A DNA stretch of 64,000 bases from Clostridium swellfunianum. Lineage in GTDB: Bacteria; Bacillota; Clostridia; Clostridiales; Clostridiaceae. A program made the position numbers and the translations under genes. The stretch is from assembly GCF_023656515.1 (NCBI RefSeq), contig NZ_JAMOFV010000006.1:4154194-4218193 (forward strand), read 5' to 3'. Shown here piece by piece: positions 18,286-27,401 of the stretch (the stretch's first letter is position 1; the number at the start of each line of letters is the position of its first letter). The notes under the pieces are model-generated. The model saw only the letters and a list, made by a program, of their open reading frames with translations, was not told where the DNA came from and did no database searches.

Positions 18286-18338
18286 TTTTCTATCATAAAT
18301 TATATAATGTATTATAGTATTTTTTAGGAGGTTTTATT

Positions 18339-19334
18339 ATGAACTACAATGTAGCAATAGTTGGCGCCACTGGTATGGTTGGAAGAAAGTTCATTGAAGT
18401 GCTAGAGGAAAGGAACTTCCCCGTAGAAAATTTATATTTATTTGCTTCTAAAAGATCAGCTGGTTCCAAGATTTTATTCAGCGGTAAGGAATTTGAGGTT
18501 GAAGAACTAATAGAAGACAATATTAAAAATAAAACAATACACTTTGCTTTATTTTCAGCTGGCGGGGATATAAGTTTAGAATATGCTCCAGTATTTGCAA
18601 AGTATAACGCAGTTGTTATAGATAACAGTAGCGCTTGGAGAATGAATCCTGAGGTTCCGCTAGTAGTACCTGAAGTAAATCCTGAGGATATAAAATGGAA
18701 CAAGGGGATTATCGCAAATCCAAATTGTTCTACAATTCAAGCAGTGGTTGCTTTAAAGCCTCTACATGATAAATACGGGGTTAAGAGAATAATTTATTCC
18801 ACTTATCAAGCTGTATCTGGTGCTGGAATGAAAGGTTATTCTGATTTGGAAGAAGGTTTAAAAGGCGCTGCTCCAAAAAAATTCACTTACCCCATTGCTA
18901 ATAATATTCTTCCTCATATAGATGTATTTACCGAAAATGGATATACAAAAGAGGAAATGAAAATGATTCTTGAAACAAGAAAAATACTGCATGATGATTC
19001 TTTGAAGGTAACAGCTACAACTGTCCGAGTACCTGTTTATTATGGTCATAGCGAAAGCATAAATGTTGAACTTAAGAGAGAATTCAGCCTTGAAGATATT
19101 TTTCAGCTTTATAAAAACTTTAAAGGAATTGTTTTAAAGGATGATGTAGCTAACCTTCAATATCCTATGCCTATAGACGCTGCTGGAAAAGACGAAGTCT
19201 TTGTTGGCAGAATCAGAAGAGACTTCAGCACTGATAATGGACTAAACTTATGGGTAGTTGCAGATAACATAAGAAAGGGTGCAGCATCAAATGCAGTACA
19301 AATTGCAGAATATATCATAAATGAATGCAAATAA
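18339..19334 (+). CDS. asd: Aspartate-semialdehyde dehydrogenase
   Basis: The 331-aa protein has the NADP-binding GATGMVGRKF, the active-site Cys in NPNCSTIQ (about residue 128), SGAGMKG, and VPVYYGHSE in the catalytic domain with the conserved His. It reduces aspartyl phosphate to aspartate semialdehyde, the branch point to lysine/diaminopimelate, threonine and methionine. It opens the asd-dapA-dapB operon. RBS AGGAGG lies 8 bp before the ATG. The length fits the shorter Gram-positive type. Confidence 0.97.
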   Translation: MNYNVAIVGATGMVGRKFIEVLEERNFPVENLYLFASKRSAGSKILFSGKEFEVEELIEDNIKNKTIHFALFSAGGDISLEYAPVFAKYNAVVIDNSSAWRMNPEVPLVVPEVNPEDIKWNKGIIANPNCSTIQAVVALKPLHDKYGVKRIIYSTYQAVSGAGMKGYSDLEEGLKGAAPKKFTYPIANNILPHIDVFTENGYTKEEMKMILETRKILHDDSLKVTATTVRVPVYYGHSESINVELKREFSLEDIFQLYKNFKGIVLKDDVANLQYPMPIDAAGKDEVFVGRIRRDFSTDNGLNLWVVADNIRKGAASNAVQIAEYIINECK

Positions 19335-19380
19335 ATAAAAGTAAAACAATTTAGTCAATATAATAAGAGGAGGCTATGAA

Positions 19381-20268
19381 ATGAGTATTTTTAAAGGTTC
19401 TGGAGTTGCTATTGTTACTCCCTTTAACGAAAGCGGAGTGGATTTTGTAAAATTGAGAGAGCTTCTTGAGTGGCATATATCCCAATCTACTGATGCCATA
19501 ATAGTATGCGGAACAACAGGTGAAGCTTCTACTATGACAGAGGCTGAAAGAAAAGAGACAATAAAATTTACCGTTGCTACTGTCAACAAGAGAATACCAG
19601 TCATTGCAGGAACAGGTTCAAACAACACAGCTGCTTCCATCAGCATGAGCAAGTGGGCTGAAAGCATAGGCGTAGATGGGCTTCTTGTTATAACTCCTTA
19701 CTACAATAAGACTACACAAAAAGGACTTGTGGAGCATTTTAAAGCTATAGCAGAAAGTGTTGATATTCCAATAATACTGTATAATGTGCCTTCAAGAACG
19801 GGCATGAATCTTGAGCCTAAGACACTTCTTACTCTTACTAAATATAAAAATATTGTTGCTGTAAAAGAAGCTAGTGGTAATATTAGCCAGATAACAAAGA
19901 TTAAAGCTATATGCGGTGATAGAATAGATATATATTCAGGAAATGATGATCAAATAATACCTATTATGGCGTTAGGTGGACTTGGAGTAATATCTGTGCT
20001 TGCAAATATTATTCCAAAGGATATGCACGATATGTGCCATCTATTCTTAGATGGAAAGCATGAAGAGGCACTTGCACTTCAACTAAACTGTTTAGCTTTA
20101 AATGATGCTGTGTTTATTGAAACGAATCCTATTCCTGTAAAAACTTCATTGAATCTTTTAGGCATGAAAGTTGGAAACCTAAGGCTTCCACTTTGCGAAA
20201 TGAGCGATGGGAATTTAGAGGTTCTAAAAAAAGAACTTATTAACTATGGCTTAAAGCTTTCAGAATAA
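19381..20268 (+). CDS. dapA: 4-hydroxy-tetrahydrodipicolinate synthase
   Basis: The 295-aa TIM-barrel lyase has [11 protein letters not shown], the Tyr of YNVPSRTG (about 133) and the Schiff-base Lys in VAVKEASGN (about 161), the expected catalytic set of DapA. It condenses pyruvate with aspartate semialdehyde. It follows asd by 46 bp with AGGAGGC as ribosome site and is cotranscribed with dapB. Confidence 0.97.
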   Translation: MSIFKGSGVAIVTPFNESGVDFVKLRELLEWHISQSTDAIIVCGTTGEASTMTEAERKETIKFTVATVNKRIPVIAGTGSNNTAASISMSKWAESIGVDGLLVITPYYNKTTQKGLVEHFKAIAESVDIPIILYNVPSRTGMNLEPKTLLTLTKYKNIVAVKEASGNISQITKIKAICGDRIDIYSGNDDQIIPIMALGGLGVISVLANIIPKDMHDMCHLFLDGKHEEALALQLNCLALNDAVFIETNPIPVKTSLNLLGMKVGNLRLPLCEMSDGNLEVLKKELINYGLKLSE

Positions 20269-20293
20269 AACTTGCAGTGAAAGGATGAATTAT

Positions 20294-21049
20294 ATGGTAA
20301 ATATTTTATTAAATGGCTGCTGTGGAAAGATGGGAGCTACTATATCAACTCTTTCTAAAAGCTATCCTAATTTAAAAATAGCCGCTGGAGTTGACAAATT
20401 TGGCAAGTCTTCTGATTATCCAGTATATGAAAATATTCTTGCCTGCACCGAGAAGATTGATGTTGTTCTTGATTTCTCCAGGCCTGATTCCCTAGATAAT
20501 TTGCTTGATTATTCCAAGCAAAATAATATTCCGGTTGTATTATGTACAACTGGTTATACTAATGAACAGATTGAAAAAATTAATGAATACAGTAAAACTA
20601 TTCCTGTATTCCGTTCTGCAAATATGTCCTTAGGAGTAAATATAGTAAATAATATATTAAAGAAGGTAAGCTCCCTCTTATATAGTAATTATGACATTGA
20701 AATAATTGAAAAGCATCATAATCAAAAGGTTGATTCTCCTAGTGGAACTGCCCTTCTTCTTGCTAACACAATAAAGAATGCAATTCCAGAAGAAACAAAT
20801 TTCGTGTATGGAAGAGAAGGCATAGGAAAAAGAAGCCATAAAGATATCGGCATTCATGCAGTAAGAGGCGGAAGCATAGTTGGAGATCATGAAGTAATCT
20901 TTGCCGGACAGGGAGAGTCTATAGAAATAAATCACTATGCAGTATCAAGAGATGTTTTTGCTGCAGGTGCCTTGAAAGCCTGTGAGTATATGGCTGGAAA
21001 ATCTGCTGGGCTTTACTCCATGGATAATGTTTTAGAAAACGCTATATAA
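20294..21049 (+). CDS. dapB: 4-hydroxy-tetrahydrodipicolinate reductase
   Basis: I choose the second ATG ([14 protein letters not shown], 251 aa). The ribosome site AAGGA lies 8 bp before it but touches the first ATG at 20285. The N-terminal dinucleotide-binding site GCCGKMG and the substrate motif [16 protein letters not shown] are clear. It reduces the DapA product with NAD(P)H to tetrahydrodipicolinate, the substrate of the DapH encoded nearby. It ends at a strong terminator. Confidence 0.97.
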   Translation: MVNILLNGCCGKMGATISTLSKSYPNLKIAAGVDKFGKSSDYPVYENILACTEKIDVVLDFSRPDSLDNLLDYSKQNNIPVVLCTTGYTNEQIEKINEYSKTIPVFRSANMSLGVNIVNNILKKVSSLLYSNYDIEIIEKHHNQKVDSPSGTALLLANTIKNAIPEETNFVYGREGIGKRSHKDIGIHAVRGGSIVGDHEVIFAGQGESIEINHYAVSRDVFAAGALKACEYMAGKSAGLYSMDNVLENAI

Positions 21050-21054
21050 ATTTC

Positions 21055-21090
21055 AATAGGGACATCACCTTTACGGTGTGTCCCTATTTT
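21055..21090. terminator. Bidirectional terminator between dapB and patA
   Basis: AATAGGGACA-TCACC-TTTACGGTG-TGTCCCTATTTT forms a long stem with a T run on the plus strand and an A-rich start, so it can also serve the convergent patA. Confidence 0.88.
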
Positions 21091-21097
21091 ATTAATG

Positions 21098-22249
21098 TTA
21101 GAAACTTTCCTTTAACCACTTCTCAAGTCTATTCATTCCCTCTTCTAGGCTTTCCATGCTGTAGGAATAAGATATTCTAATATATCCTTCTCCTCCAACT
21201 CCAAATGCTGACCCTGGCACTACAGCAACATAACCTTCTCTAAGAAGTCTTTCACAAAATTCTTCGCTGGTTAACCCATATTTCTTTATCGAAGGAAACA
21301 TATAAAAAGCACCTTTGGGTAGTACAACATCCATTCCCATAGCTGTAAGTCTGTCATACAAGTAATCTCTTCTTTTTTTAAACTCTTCTTTCATTTCCTC
21401 TACATCACCCAAACATGATTTCAGACCCTCGTAAGCTCCCCATTGCACAATTGATGGAGCACAAGACACGTTGTATTGATGAACTTTCATTATTTGATGC
21501 ATGAAATTACTAGGAGCGCAAACATAACCCAGTCTTAATCCAGTCATAGAAAACATTTTTGAAAAGCCACTTACTAAGATTACCTTATGTTTTATATCCT
21601 TAAACTGGCAAATCGAGTAGTAATTAATTTCATAACATAATGCACTATATATCTCATCACTTACTACTATAATTTCTTCATATTTAAGAAATTCGTAAAG
21701 CTTATCCCTGTCTTCCTTTGAAAGAAAAGCTCCTGTTGGATTACTTGGATAAGATACGACTAACACCTTTGGTCTTTCCCTTTGGATAACAGCTTTAACT
21801 TCTTCAAAATTTATAGTGAAATCTTCATTTAGTTGATAGTTAACTACTTCTCCGCCAACAAGCTTTACGCAGCTTTCATAAGCAGGATAGGCAGGAGAAG
21901 GTATAAGCACTTTATCTCCTTGGTTTATAATAGACATAAATACAGATAATAAAGCCTCGCTGCCTCCTATGGTTGTGCATATCTCCTCTGCTTCATAATT
22001 TATATCGAAGCCTTTTAAATAAGAAGCTATTTGTTGTCTTAATTCTATTATCCCTGCATTTGACGTGTATCCTGTTTTATTTTCATCAATGGCCTTTATC
22101 ATGGAAGCTTTTATTTTTTCGGGCACATTAAAATCCGGTTGCCCTAGTGTTAATGAAAGGGCCTCAGGCACTTCTGCTACTTTATTGAAAAATTTTCTAA
22201 TCCCAGATATTTCTATACTTTGTACATTTAGCGAAAACATATCCTTCAT
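21098..22249 (-). CDS. patA: PLP aminotransferase, probable N-acetyl-LL-diaminopimelate aminotransferase
   Basis: I start at MKDMFSLNVQSIEISG (383 aa); AGAAGGTGG lies 8 bp upstream, whereas the longer frame to 22288 has no site. It is a fold-type I class I/II aminotransferase: LTLGQPDF, SYPSNPTGAFLS, VSDEIYSAL, and the PLP lysine in VSGFSKMFSMTGLRLGY. Many relatives are called aspartate aminotransferases. With dapH next to it and no dapC/dapL in view, PatA of the acetylase lysine branch is the best guess. It lies opposite and between dapB and dapH. Confidence 0.8.
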   Translation of the reverse strand: MKDMFSLNVQSIEISGIRKFFNKVAEVPEALSLTLGQPDFNVPEKIKASMIKAIDENKTGYTSNAGIIELRQQIASYLKGFDINYEAEEICTTIGGSEALLSVFMSIINQGDKVLIPSPAYPAYESCVKLVGGEVVNYQLNEDFTINFEEVKAVIQRERPKVLVVSYPSNPTGAFLSKEDRDKLYEFLKYEEIIVVSDEIYSALCYEINYYSICQFKDIKHKVILVSGFSKMFSMTGLRLGYVCAPSNFMHQIMKVHQYNVSCAPSIVQWGAYEGLKSCLGDVEEMKEEFKKRRDYLYDRLTAMGMDVVLPKGAFYMFPSIKKYGLTSEEFCERLLREGYVAVVPGSAFGVGGEGYIRISYSYSMESLEEGMNRLEKWLKESF

Positions 22250-22396
22250 ATTATATGCCACCTTCTTTTGTATCCAATTATTAAACATTATATACTTTAT
22301 TTCTAATATTATAAAGATTTTCTTCTATTGCATTACTACTCCATTTAATATAAAATGTTTTTATTAAATTTATACAGTATAAGAGGAGGCTATAAT

Positions 22397-23107
22397 ATGG
22401 AATACAATTTAACAGATCCTTATGAAATTGCACGCTACATAAAGGAAGCAAAAAAGACTACTCCTGTAAAAGCCTATGTATCAGGTAATCTTAAAGGCAG
22501 TAACTTCGGCAGCATAGATGTTTATGGCAGCGAAGGATTTTACATACTATTTGGAGAAAGCAATGAAGTTACAAACTTTATATTAAACAACAAAGGAAAA
22601 ATAGAAAAGTTCAAACTTGAAAATGATAGGAGAAATTCAGCTATACCACTAATGGATATTTTAGATATAGAAGCTAGAATAGAACCTGGCGCTATTATAA
22701 GAGATAAAGTATCCATTGGAAAAAATGCAGTAATAATGATGGGTGCTGTAATAAATATAGGAGCTGAAATTGGTGAAGGTACCATGATTGATATGAATGC
22801 AGTTGTAGGTGCTAGAGGCAAGATAGGGAAAAGAGTTCACTTAGGTGCTGGAGCAGTAGTTGCAGGCGTTCTTGAACCACCAAGCAAAGAACCTTGCATA
22901 GTTGAGGATGATGTACTTATTGGAGCAAATGCTGTAATACTTGAAGGTGTTAAGATAGGAAAAGGCTCAGTAGTTGCTGCAGGTTCAGTAGTTACAGAAG
23001 ATGTTCCTGCTGGAGTTGTAGTAGCTGGAACTCCTGCTAAAATAGTAAAAACAGTAGACGAAAAAACAAAAGGAAAAACTGAAATACTTGATGATCTTAG
23101 AAAATAA
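22397..23107 (+). CDS. dapH: Tetrahydrodipicolinate N-acetyltransferase
   Basis: I start at [20 protein letters not shown] (236 aa, the standard DapH length); AGGAGGC precedes this ATG by 8 bp. An N-terminal helical domain is followed by a left-handed beta helix of hexapeptide repeats (for example [20 protein letters not shown]) and ends [18 protein letters not shown]. It acetylates tetrahydrodipicolinate, which identifies the acetylase variant of the diaminopimelate pathway. It is separated from asd-dapAB by patA on the other strand, so it has its own transcript. Confidence 0.96.
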   Translation: MEYNLTDPYEIARYIKEAKKTTPVKAYVSGNLKGSNFGSIDVYGSEGFYILFGESNEVTNFILNNKGKIEKFKLENDRRNSAIPLMDILDIEARIEPGAIIRDKVSIGKNAVIMMGAVINIGAEIGEGTMIDMNAVVGARGKIGKRVHLGAGAVVAGVLEPPSKEPCIVEDDVLIGANAVILEGVKIGKGSVVAAGSVVTEDVPAGVVVAGTPAKIVKTVDEKTKGKTEILDDLRK

Positions 23108-23146
23108 AAACTCAGCAGTGCATTTACTCGCACTGCTGAGTTTTTC
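23107..23146. terminator. Bidirectional terminator between dapH and ssb-like gene
   Basis: AAAAACTCAGCAGTGC-loop-GCACTGCTGAGTTTTT: symmetrical, and placed between convergent genes. Confidence 0.9.
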
Positions 23147-23151
23147 AATTA

Positions 23152-23829
23152 TTAATCTTCTAACTCTTCTAAGATGCTTTCTGCATTAGCATCCTCTAAT
23201 GATGGAGAATCCTTACCTACCTTTTCCATCTTTGAGATTGAAACTTCATAGGCTATTTTCTTAATAGTTTCAGTTTCAGATACTTTCTTTTCGTATTCTC
23301 TGCTTTGCAATCTTCCCCATACCCTGATATTATCACCAACTTGAAGTCCCTGGCAGAATCTAGAATTTCTTCCCCAAGCTATTGTTGGTATGTAGTCAGA
23401 TTTATTATAGGAACGGTTAACTGCCAACAGCATGTCAGCAATTTCTCTTCCAAAAGGAGTTGTCCTGTAAACGGGCTGCTTGCATATATAACCATCAAGG
23501 AATATTTGATTTGGATTTTTGCTCTTTTCTATACAAAACTCCACATTCCTTGCAAAAACCGAAAGTATAAGTCTGTTTGCTCCATCTACAAACTTATTAT
23601 AGGATCTTAATTGTCCTTCTACTATTACTTCACTTCCTGCCTTAAGTTCCATTCCTCCTATAAGTCTTTCTGAAACTGTCACGCTTAAAATATCTTTAGC
23701 ATCGCTTAACCTTGGGACTTCAAGATTAAAGGTATAAAATCCTTCACCGTACATCTCGTGGCTAAATTGGAGGTCAGAGCCTATCTGGCCCTCCAAATAA
23801 ATCTTATTGTTTAACATTAAATTATCCAT
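23152..23829 (-). CDS. Single-stranded DNA-binding protein with two OB domains
   Basis: The 225-aa protein appears to hold two SSB-type OB folds in tandem. The first is residues 1-100 (NKIYLEGQIGSDLQFSHEMYG, VIVEGQLRSYNKF). The second is residues 105-205 (NQIFLDGYICKQPVYRTTPFG, DMLLAVNRSYNKSDYIPTIAWG, RVWGRLQSREYEKK). The second matches the canonical SSB more closely. An acidic tail follows (NAESILEELED), as in SSB interaction tips but without the DDDIPF ending. Classic bacterial SSBs have one OB fold and act as tetramers, so this is a divergent paralog, probably not the replicative SSB. It appears monocistronic. Confidence 0.8.
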   Translation of the reverse strand: MDNLMLNNKIYLEGQIGSDLQFSHEMYGEGFYTFNLEVPRLSDAKDILSVTVSERLIGGMELKAGSEVIVEGQLRSYNKFVDGANRLILSVFARNVEFCIEKSKNPNQIFLDGYICKQPVYRTTPFGREIADMLLAVNRSYNKSDYIPTIAWGRNSRFCQGLQVGDNIRVWGRLQSREYEKKVSETETIKKIAYEVSISKMEKVGKDSPSLEDANAESILEELED

Positions 23830-23907
23830 TAGTAACCCCTCTTTCCCTTCGTTTTAAATTCCATCACAGAATATAAATATTCAAAAACAAAATAAAATAT
23901 AACTTTT

Positions 23908-24423
23908 TTAATTTAAAACTAATAATTTTTTCTGTAGTGTTTTCTCTAGATAAGTTATATTTTTTCCTTCTAGTATAGATATTGTTATAGCTACCATAGC
24001 TGCGTAAAGTTCATTATCATCATAAAATTTTATGTACACCGGAATTTCTTGAGGTTCTATATTTTCCCCAATTCTTTCACTCAGATACCTTTGGAGGCAG
24101 TAAACAAAACTTTCTCCATTATCTTCAACACTGGATACTGTAACTGTGTTCTTGATCCCAAAACCATAAGTTATCATATTCCCATAAATATTTATATTGC
24201 CTTCCAGTTTTGCATCCATATTTACGAAACAGTAACCTGCTCTTAAATTAATTTCATTATTACTTTTTTTAGCTTTATTAAGTATTACATAATCAAGGTC
24301 TTTATCCTTTAAGTTTTCAATGCTTAAGAAACGGTGGTCAATATGCAGCAAATCTAATACATTGCTTAAATAGGCTTTAAAACTTTTTTCATTAAAACCC
24401 TCAACAACTGCTAGTGTTATCAT
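23908..24423 (-). CDS. Conserved clostridial-type hypothetical protein, faint Mur-ligase-like
   Basis: I do not recognise this 171-aa protein with confidence. It has no signal peptide or membrane segment. The segment AGYCFVNMDAKL...NMITYGFGIKNTVTVSSV recalls the central domain of Mur ligases (the ITYGF region). The P-loop and catalytic residues of that family are absent. It could be a degenerate or partial relative. RBS AGGAGGAG is strong, so it is very likely translated. Neighbours are an SSB-like gene and a PdaB-like deacetylase, both same strand but separated by 80-130 bp. Confidence 0.6.
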   Translation of the reverse strand: MITLAVVEGFNEKSFKAYLSNVLDLLHIDHRFLSIENLKDKDLDYVILNKAKKSNNEINLRAGYCFVNMDAKLEGNINIYGNMITYGFGIKNTVTVSSVEDNGESFVYCLQRYLSERIGENIEPQEIPVYIKFYDDNELYAAMVAITISILEGKNITYLEKTLQKKLLVLN

Positions 24424-24550
24424 ATAATCTCCTCCTGTCTTAAAGGTTATTTAACTTTATTTTAAGCAGGACGTGCTATTTTATACTGTCCAATATTTTA
24501 AGGAATTTATTTCCATTATACTGTATTTAAACTTACTTTTATAGTGTTTT

Positions 24551-25318
24551 TTATTTCGATATCTGCTTTCCTGAAGCATCGATGTAGAAATTATCCTTAT
24601 AAATTAAATCTGATACCTTAACAAAACTATATCCATCTTGTTGAAGTTTATCAATTAACTGCGGCAAAGTTTCAGGCGTATATTTTGCAGTATTATGAAA
24701 CAACAATATTGAGCCAGGCTTGGTCTTTTTCATAACTCTATTATATTCAATACTTGGTCCGTGTTCTTTCCAATCAATGCTGTCTACGTCCCACTGAATT
24801 GTATAACGTCCTAAACTTTGAACCGTATCCAAAACAGTATCATTATAAGAGCCCTCAGGGCACCTAAAAAGTTTAGTACCTTGCCCAGTAAGCTTCATTA
24901 TTTTTGAATCGCAAAGCATTATTTCTTCTATAAGCCTTTCCTTAGATATATTGCTCATATTAGGATGCTTATTAGTATGATTTCCAAGTTCATGTCCTCT
25001 TTTAGCCATTTCCTTAACCAGTTCCCCGTTGTTATCAATCCACCCTCCTACAAGAAAAAAAGTTGCCTTAACATTATATTTGTCAAGAATATCAAGAATT
25101 TTTGCTGTAGTATCTTCACCCCAGCTTATATCAAAGGTTAAGGCTATTTTCTTTTCCTTTGTATCTACCGAATAAATTGGCACTTTTTTATGTACTAGTC
25201 TAAAAACACCCATATTCTTGTAGTTTAGCCCTATTGCTATAAATGAACTTGCTGCTAGTAACATTAAAGCTAATATAAATCTTTTAGTGCTTAAATCTTT
25301 TATTTTCCACTTTCTCAT
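24551..25318 (-). CDS. Polysaccharide deacetylase, PdaB-like (NodB domain)
   Basis: The 255-aa protein has an N-terminal membrane anchor (about residues 13-31, FILALMLLAASSFIAIGL) and then a NodB deacetylase domain. Motifs: TFDISWGED (metal and base Asp), the His pair in NHTNKHPN, RCPEGSYN, VDSIDWKEH and LLFHNTAKYTPETL. The layout (membrane stem plus domain) and the clostridial setting point to the PdaB/sporulation group that acts on peptidoglycan outside the membrane. Substrate and developmental role are inferred from the family. Confidence 0.88.
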   Translation of the reverse strand: MRKWKIKDLSTKRFILALMLLAASSFIAIGLNYKNMGVFRLVHKKVPIYSVDTKEKKIALTFDISWGEDTTAKILDILDKYNVKATFFLVGGWIDNNGELVKEMAKRGHELGNHTNKHPNMSNISKERLIEEIMLCDSKIMKLTGQGTKLFRCPEGSYNDTVLDTVQSLGRYTIQWDVDSIDWKEHGPSIEYNRVMKKTKPGSILLFHNTAKYTPETLPQLIDKLQQDGYSFVKVSDLIYKDNFYIDASGKQISK

Positions 25319-25505
25319 ATCTCTCCCTCTGTTAAATTTCTTTACCCTATAATTTTATTCTCTAGATGAGATTATATGACCAAATTTAGCAGTGGTTAAT
25401 TAAGGCAATAATTCCTTTAATAGTACAGTATAAAGCAATATTGCCTGTACAAAATATAAATGGATACATAATGAGTAAGTAAATATGGATAAAGGAGGCA
25501 CTATC

Positions 25506-25733
25506 ATGGCATTAGGATCATCAGGCAGCAGAAGAACTCAATTGGTTCCAGAAGTTCATAAAATACTAGACAATATGAAGTATGAAATTGCAGAAGAATT
25601 AGATCTTGGAGTACATCAAGGTTCCGAAGATTATTGGGGTTCCGTATCCTCAAAAAACTGCGGCCGTGTTGGCGGAGAAATGGTTAAACGACTTATAAGT
25701 CTGGCCGAAAAAGAATTATTAAATGGAAAATAA
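25506..25733 (+). CDS. Small acid-soluble spore protein, alpha/beta type
   Basis: I start at MALGSSGSRRTQLVPE (75 aa): AAAGGAGGC lies 8 bp upstream, and the longer frame at 25485 has no site. The SASP signature includes MKYEIAEELDLG (GPR cleavage region) and SKNCGRVGGEMVKR. It coats spore DNA. A CATAATG element about 30 bp upstream of the ribosome site recalls a sigma-G -10, but no good -35 is at the right distance. It is monocistronic with its own terminator. Confidence 0.92.
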   Translation: MALGSSGSRRTQLVPEVHKILDNMKYEIAEELDLGVHQGSEDYWGSVSSKNCGRVGGEMVKRLISLAEKELLNGK

Positions 25734-25754
25734 TTATAAAACTATACATAAAAT

Positions 25755-25786
25755 AAAAAGCACCGATTTATTTCGGTGCTTTTTAT
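25755..25786 (+). terminator. Terminator of the SASP gene
   Basis: AAAAAGCACCGA-TTTAT-TTCGGTGCTTTTT stem-loop with T run. Confidence 0.9.
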
Positions 25787-25880
25787 GCTATAATGTATTA
25801 TATATAATTTTATTATCAGCTTAAAAGGCAGCAACACTGCTGCTCTCTGCGCACATAGAGGACTATACAGGGGGTAAAAT

Positions 25881-26405
25881 ATGTTTGGAGATACTTCAGA
25901 ATTAGCAGAAAACAAATTGCTCTTGCTTTATATTTTTGATAAAATAAAGCTTCCAATTTCAAATATACAAATAACGCAAATTATACTAGAGAATAATTTT
26001 ATAAACTACTTCACTCTTCACCAATACATATCAGAGCTTGTAGCATCAAAGTTTCTAGAATATGCTGGTGAAGAATCCAAGCATAGACTAGTCATAACTG
26101 AAACAGGCTCGAAAGTTCTATCAATGTTTGGAGAAAGACTTTCAAAAAATAAAATAGAAACAATTGATAAATACTTGAAATCAAACTTGGAAAAAATCAA
26201 GAAAGAAGTTACTGTATCTGCTGACTATACTATAGAAAACGACAATAATTATATAGTAAACCTAAAGGCAATGGAAAATAAAATAATACTTATAGACCTA
26301 AAAGTAAATGTTCCTACTAATAAGCAGGCTCGTGAACTTTGCAGCAAATGGAAAAATAACTCAGCAGAACTCTACAATAATATAATGAGGCAGTTAATAG
26401 ATTAG
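25881..26405 (+). CDS. DUF4364 family protein (probable winged-helix)
   Basis: The 174-aa protein looks like DUF4364, a clostridial family annotated as transcriptional-regulator-like. The N-terminal half (residues 5-95) has a winged-helix pattern: LAENKLLLLYIFDKIKLPISN, then ITQIILENNFINYFTLHQY, then HRLVITETGSKVLSMF. The C-terminal half is a small alpha/beta domain. Targets are unknown. Ribosome site GGGGGT precedes the ATG; the short leader contains a GCAGCA/TGCTGC hairpin (25828-25843). Its last four bases overlap the convergent beta-propeller gene. Confidence 0.8.
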   Translation: MFGDTSELAENKLLLLYIFDKIKLPISNIQITQIILENNFINYFTLHQYISELVASKFLEYAGEESKHRLVITETGSKVLSMFGERLSKNKIETIDKYLKSNLEKIKKEVTVSADYTIENDNNYIVNLKAMENKIILIDLKVNVPTNKQARELCSKWKNNSAELYNNIMRQLID

Positions 26406-27286
26406 TATATAGTCATTGCTGTAGGTTCTTTTCCTACGGAAATGACTTTTTTGTTTCCATTTTTAAGATTTAGCTGCAGTATTATATCATTATAGCTGTC
26501 ACTTACATAAATATATTCCTCATGCTTTATAATAGCTCTTGGCATGCCTCCTGTTTTTATCCTTTTAATTTCCTTTAAATTTTTAATATCCACAATACTT
26601 ATTGTTCCATCTCCAAGATTTGATACATAACAGTAATTTTTCTCAGTAAAAATATCAACCGGGGAGTTGCCTACCTTTATCTTACCAACCCTTTTTAAAC
26701 CGTTTAGCTCTATAATGCTTAAGGTCCCATTACTCTTTATTCCCATATTGCTTTCTGCTACTAATATAAACTGTGAACTTTCATCAAAAACTGCCTTTGT
26801 CGGATAATTCGAAGACCTTATGTTCAAGATATTTTCTTTGTTTCTGCAATCTATAAGAGTTATACTATCACTGTGCATATTAGCAACAGCAATAAATCCT
26901 TTTGTTTTGTCAATACTTATGCTGTATGGGAAGCTTCCACAAGGAATTTCTTCAATTATTTTCTTTTTAGTTAAATTGAAGATAATGATACTATTAAGCT
27001 CTCCGCATACAACATAGGCATTATCTTCGGAAACTTCAACCCCATTACAATGCATACCAATAAAATACTCTTCTATCTGCATCATCTGAGCCATGTCCAA
27101 TATAGACAGGCTGTTGTTGTAACTATTAGCAACTAAAAGTTTATCTTTATATGCACATATTCCTTGCGGTCCAATCCTGCTAATCTTGTCCACACCTAAG
27201 GGTATTCTTCTTTCTTCATAAAACTCAGCTAAATTGATTTGCGAAATGTAATCTGAAGAAGTATTGCATATGAACAAACTACTCAT
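26402..27286 (-). CDS. YncE-like beta-propeller protein
   Basis: I start at MSSLFICNTSSDYISQINL (294 aa); GGGGGTG lies 6 bp upstream, while an upstream GTG at 27295 sits inside the ribosome site. The protein is a run of roughly 40-residue YncE/YVTN-type propeller blades, seen as repeated LLVANSYNNSLSILD, IAVANMHSDSITLID, CYVSNLGDGTISIVD, IYVSDSYNDIILQL. There is no signal peptide, so it is probably cytoplasmic or spore-associated. No enzymatic residues are evident and the function is unknown. It overlaps the convergent DUF4364 gene by 4 bp. Confidence 0.85.
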   Translation of the reverse strand: MSSLFICNTSSDYISQINLAEFYEERRIPLGVDKISRIGPQGICAYKDKLLVANSYNNSLSILDMAQMMQIEEYFIGMHCNGVEVSEDNAYVVCGELNSIIIFNLTKKKIIEEIPCGSFPYSISIDKTKGFIAVANMHSDSITLIDCRNKENILNIRSSNYPTKAVFDESSQFILVAESNMGIKSNGTLSIIELNGLKRVGKIKVGNSPVDIFTEKNYCYVSNLGDGTISIVDIKNLKEIKRIKTGGMPRAIIKHEEYIYVSDSYNDIILQLNLKNGNKKVISVGKEPTAMTIY

Positions 27287-27401
27287 TTTATTCACCCCCG
27301 CTATATTAATATATAATATGTAGAGAGTGAGAAACTGTTAATAAAAAGTAAGATTAAATTTAAAATCAGACTGCCGAAGAACATAATGTTTAAATTGTTT
27401 T

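Noticed and set aside
18200-18338. Lysine riboswitch upstream of asd
   Set aside because: The leader is too short and lacks the conserved L-box segments.
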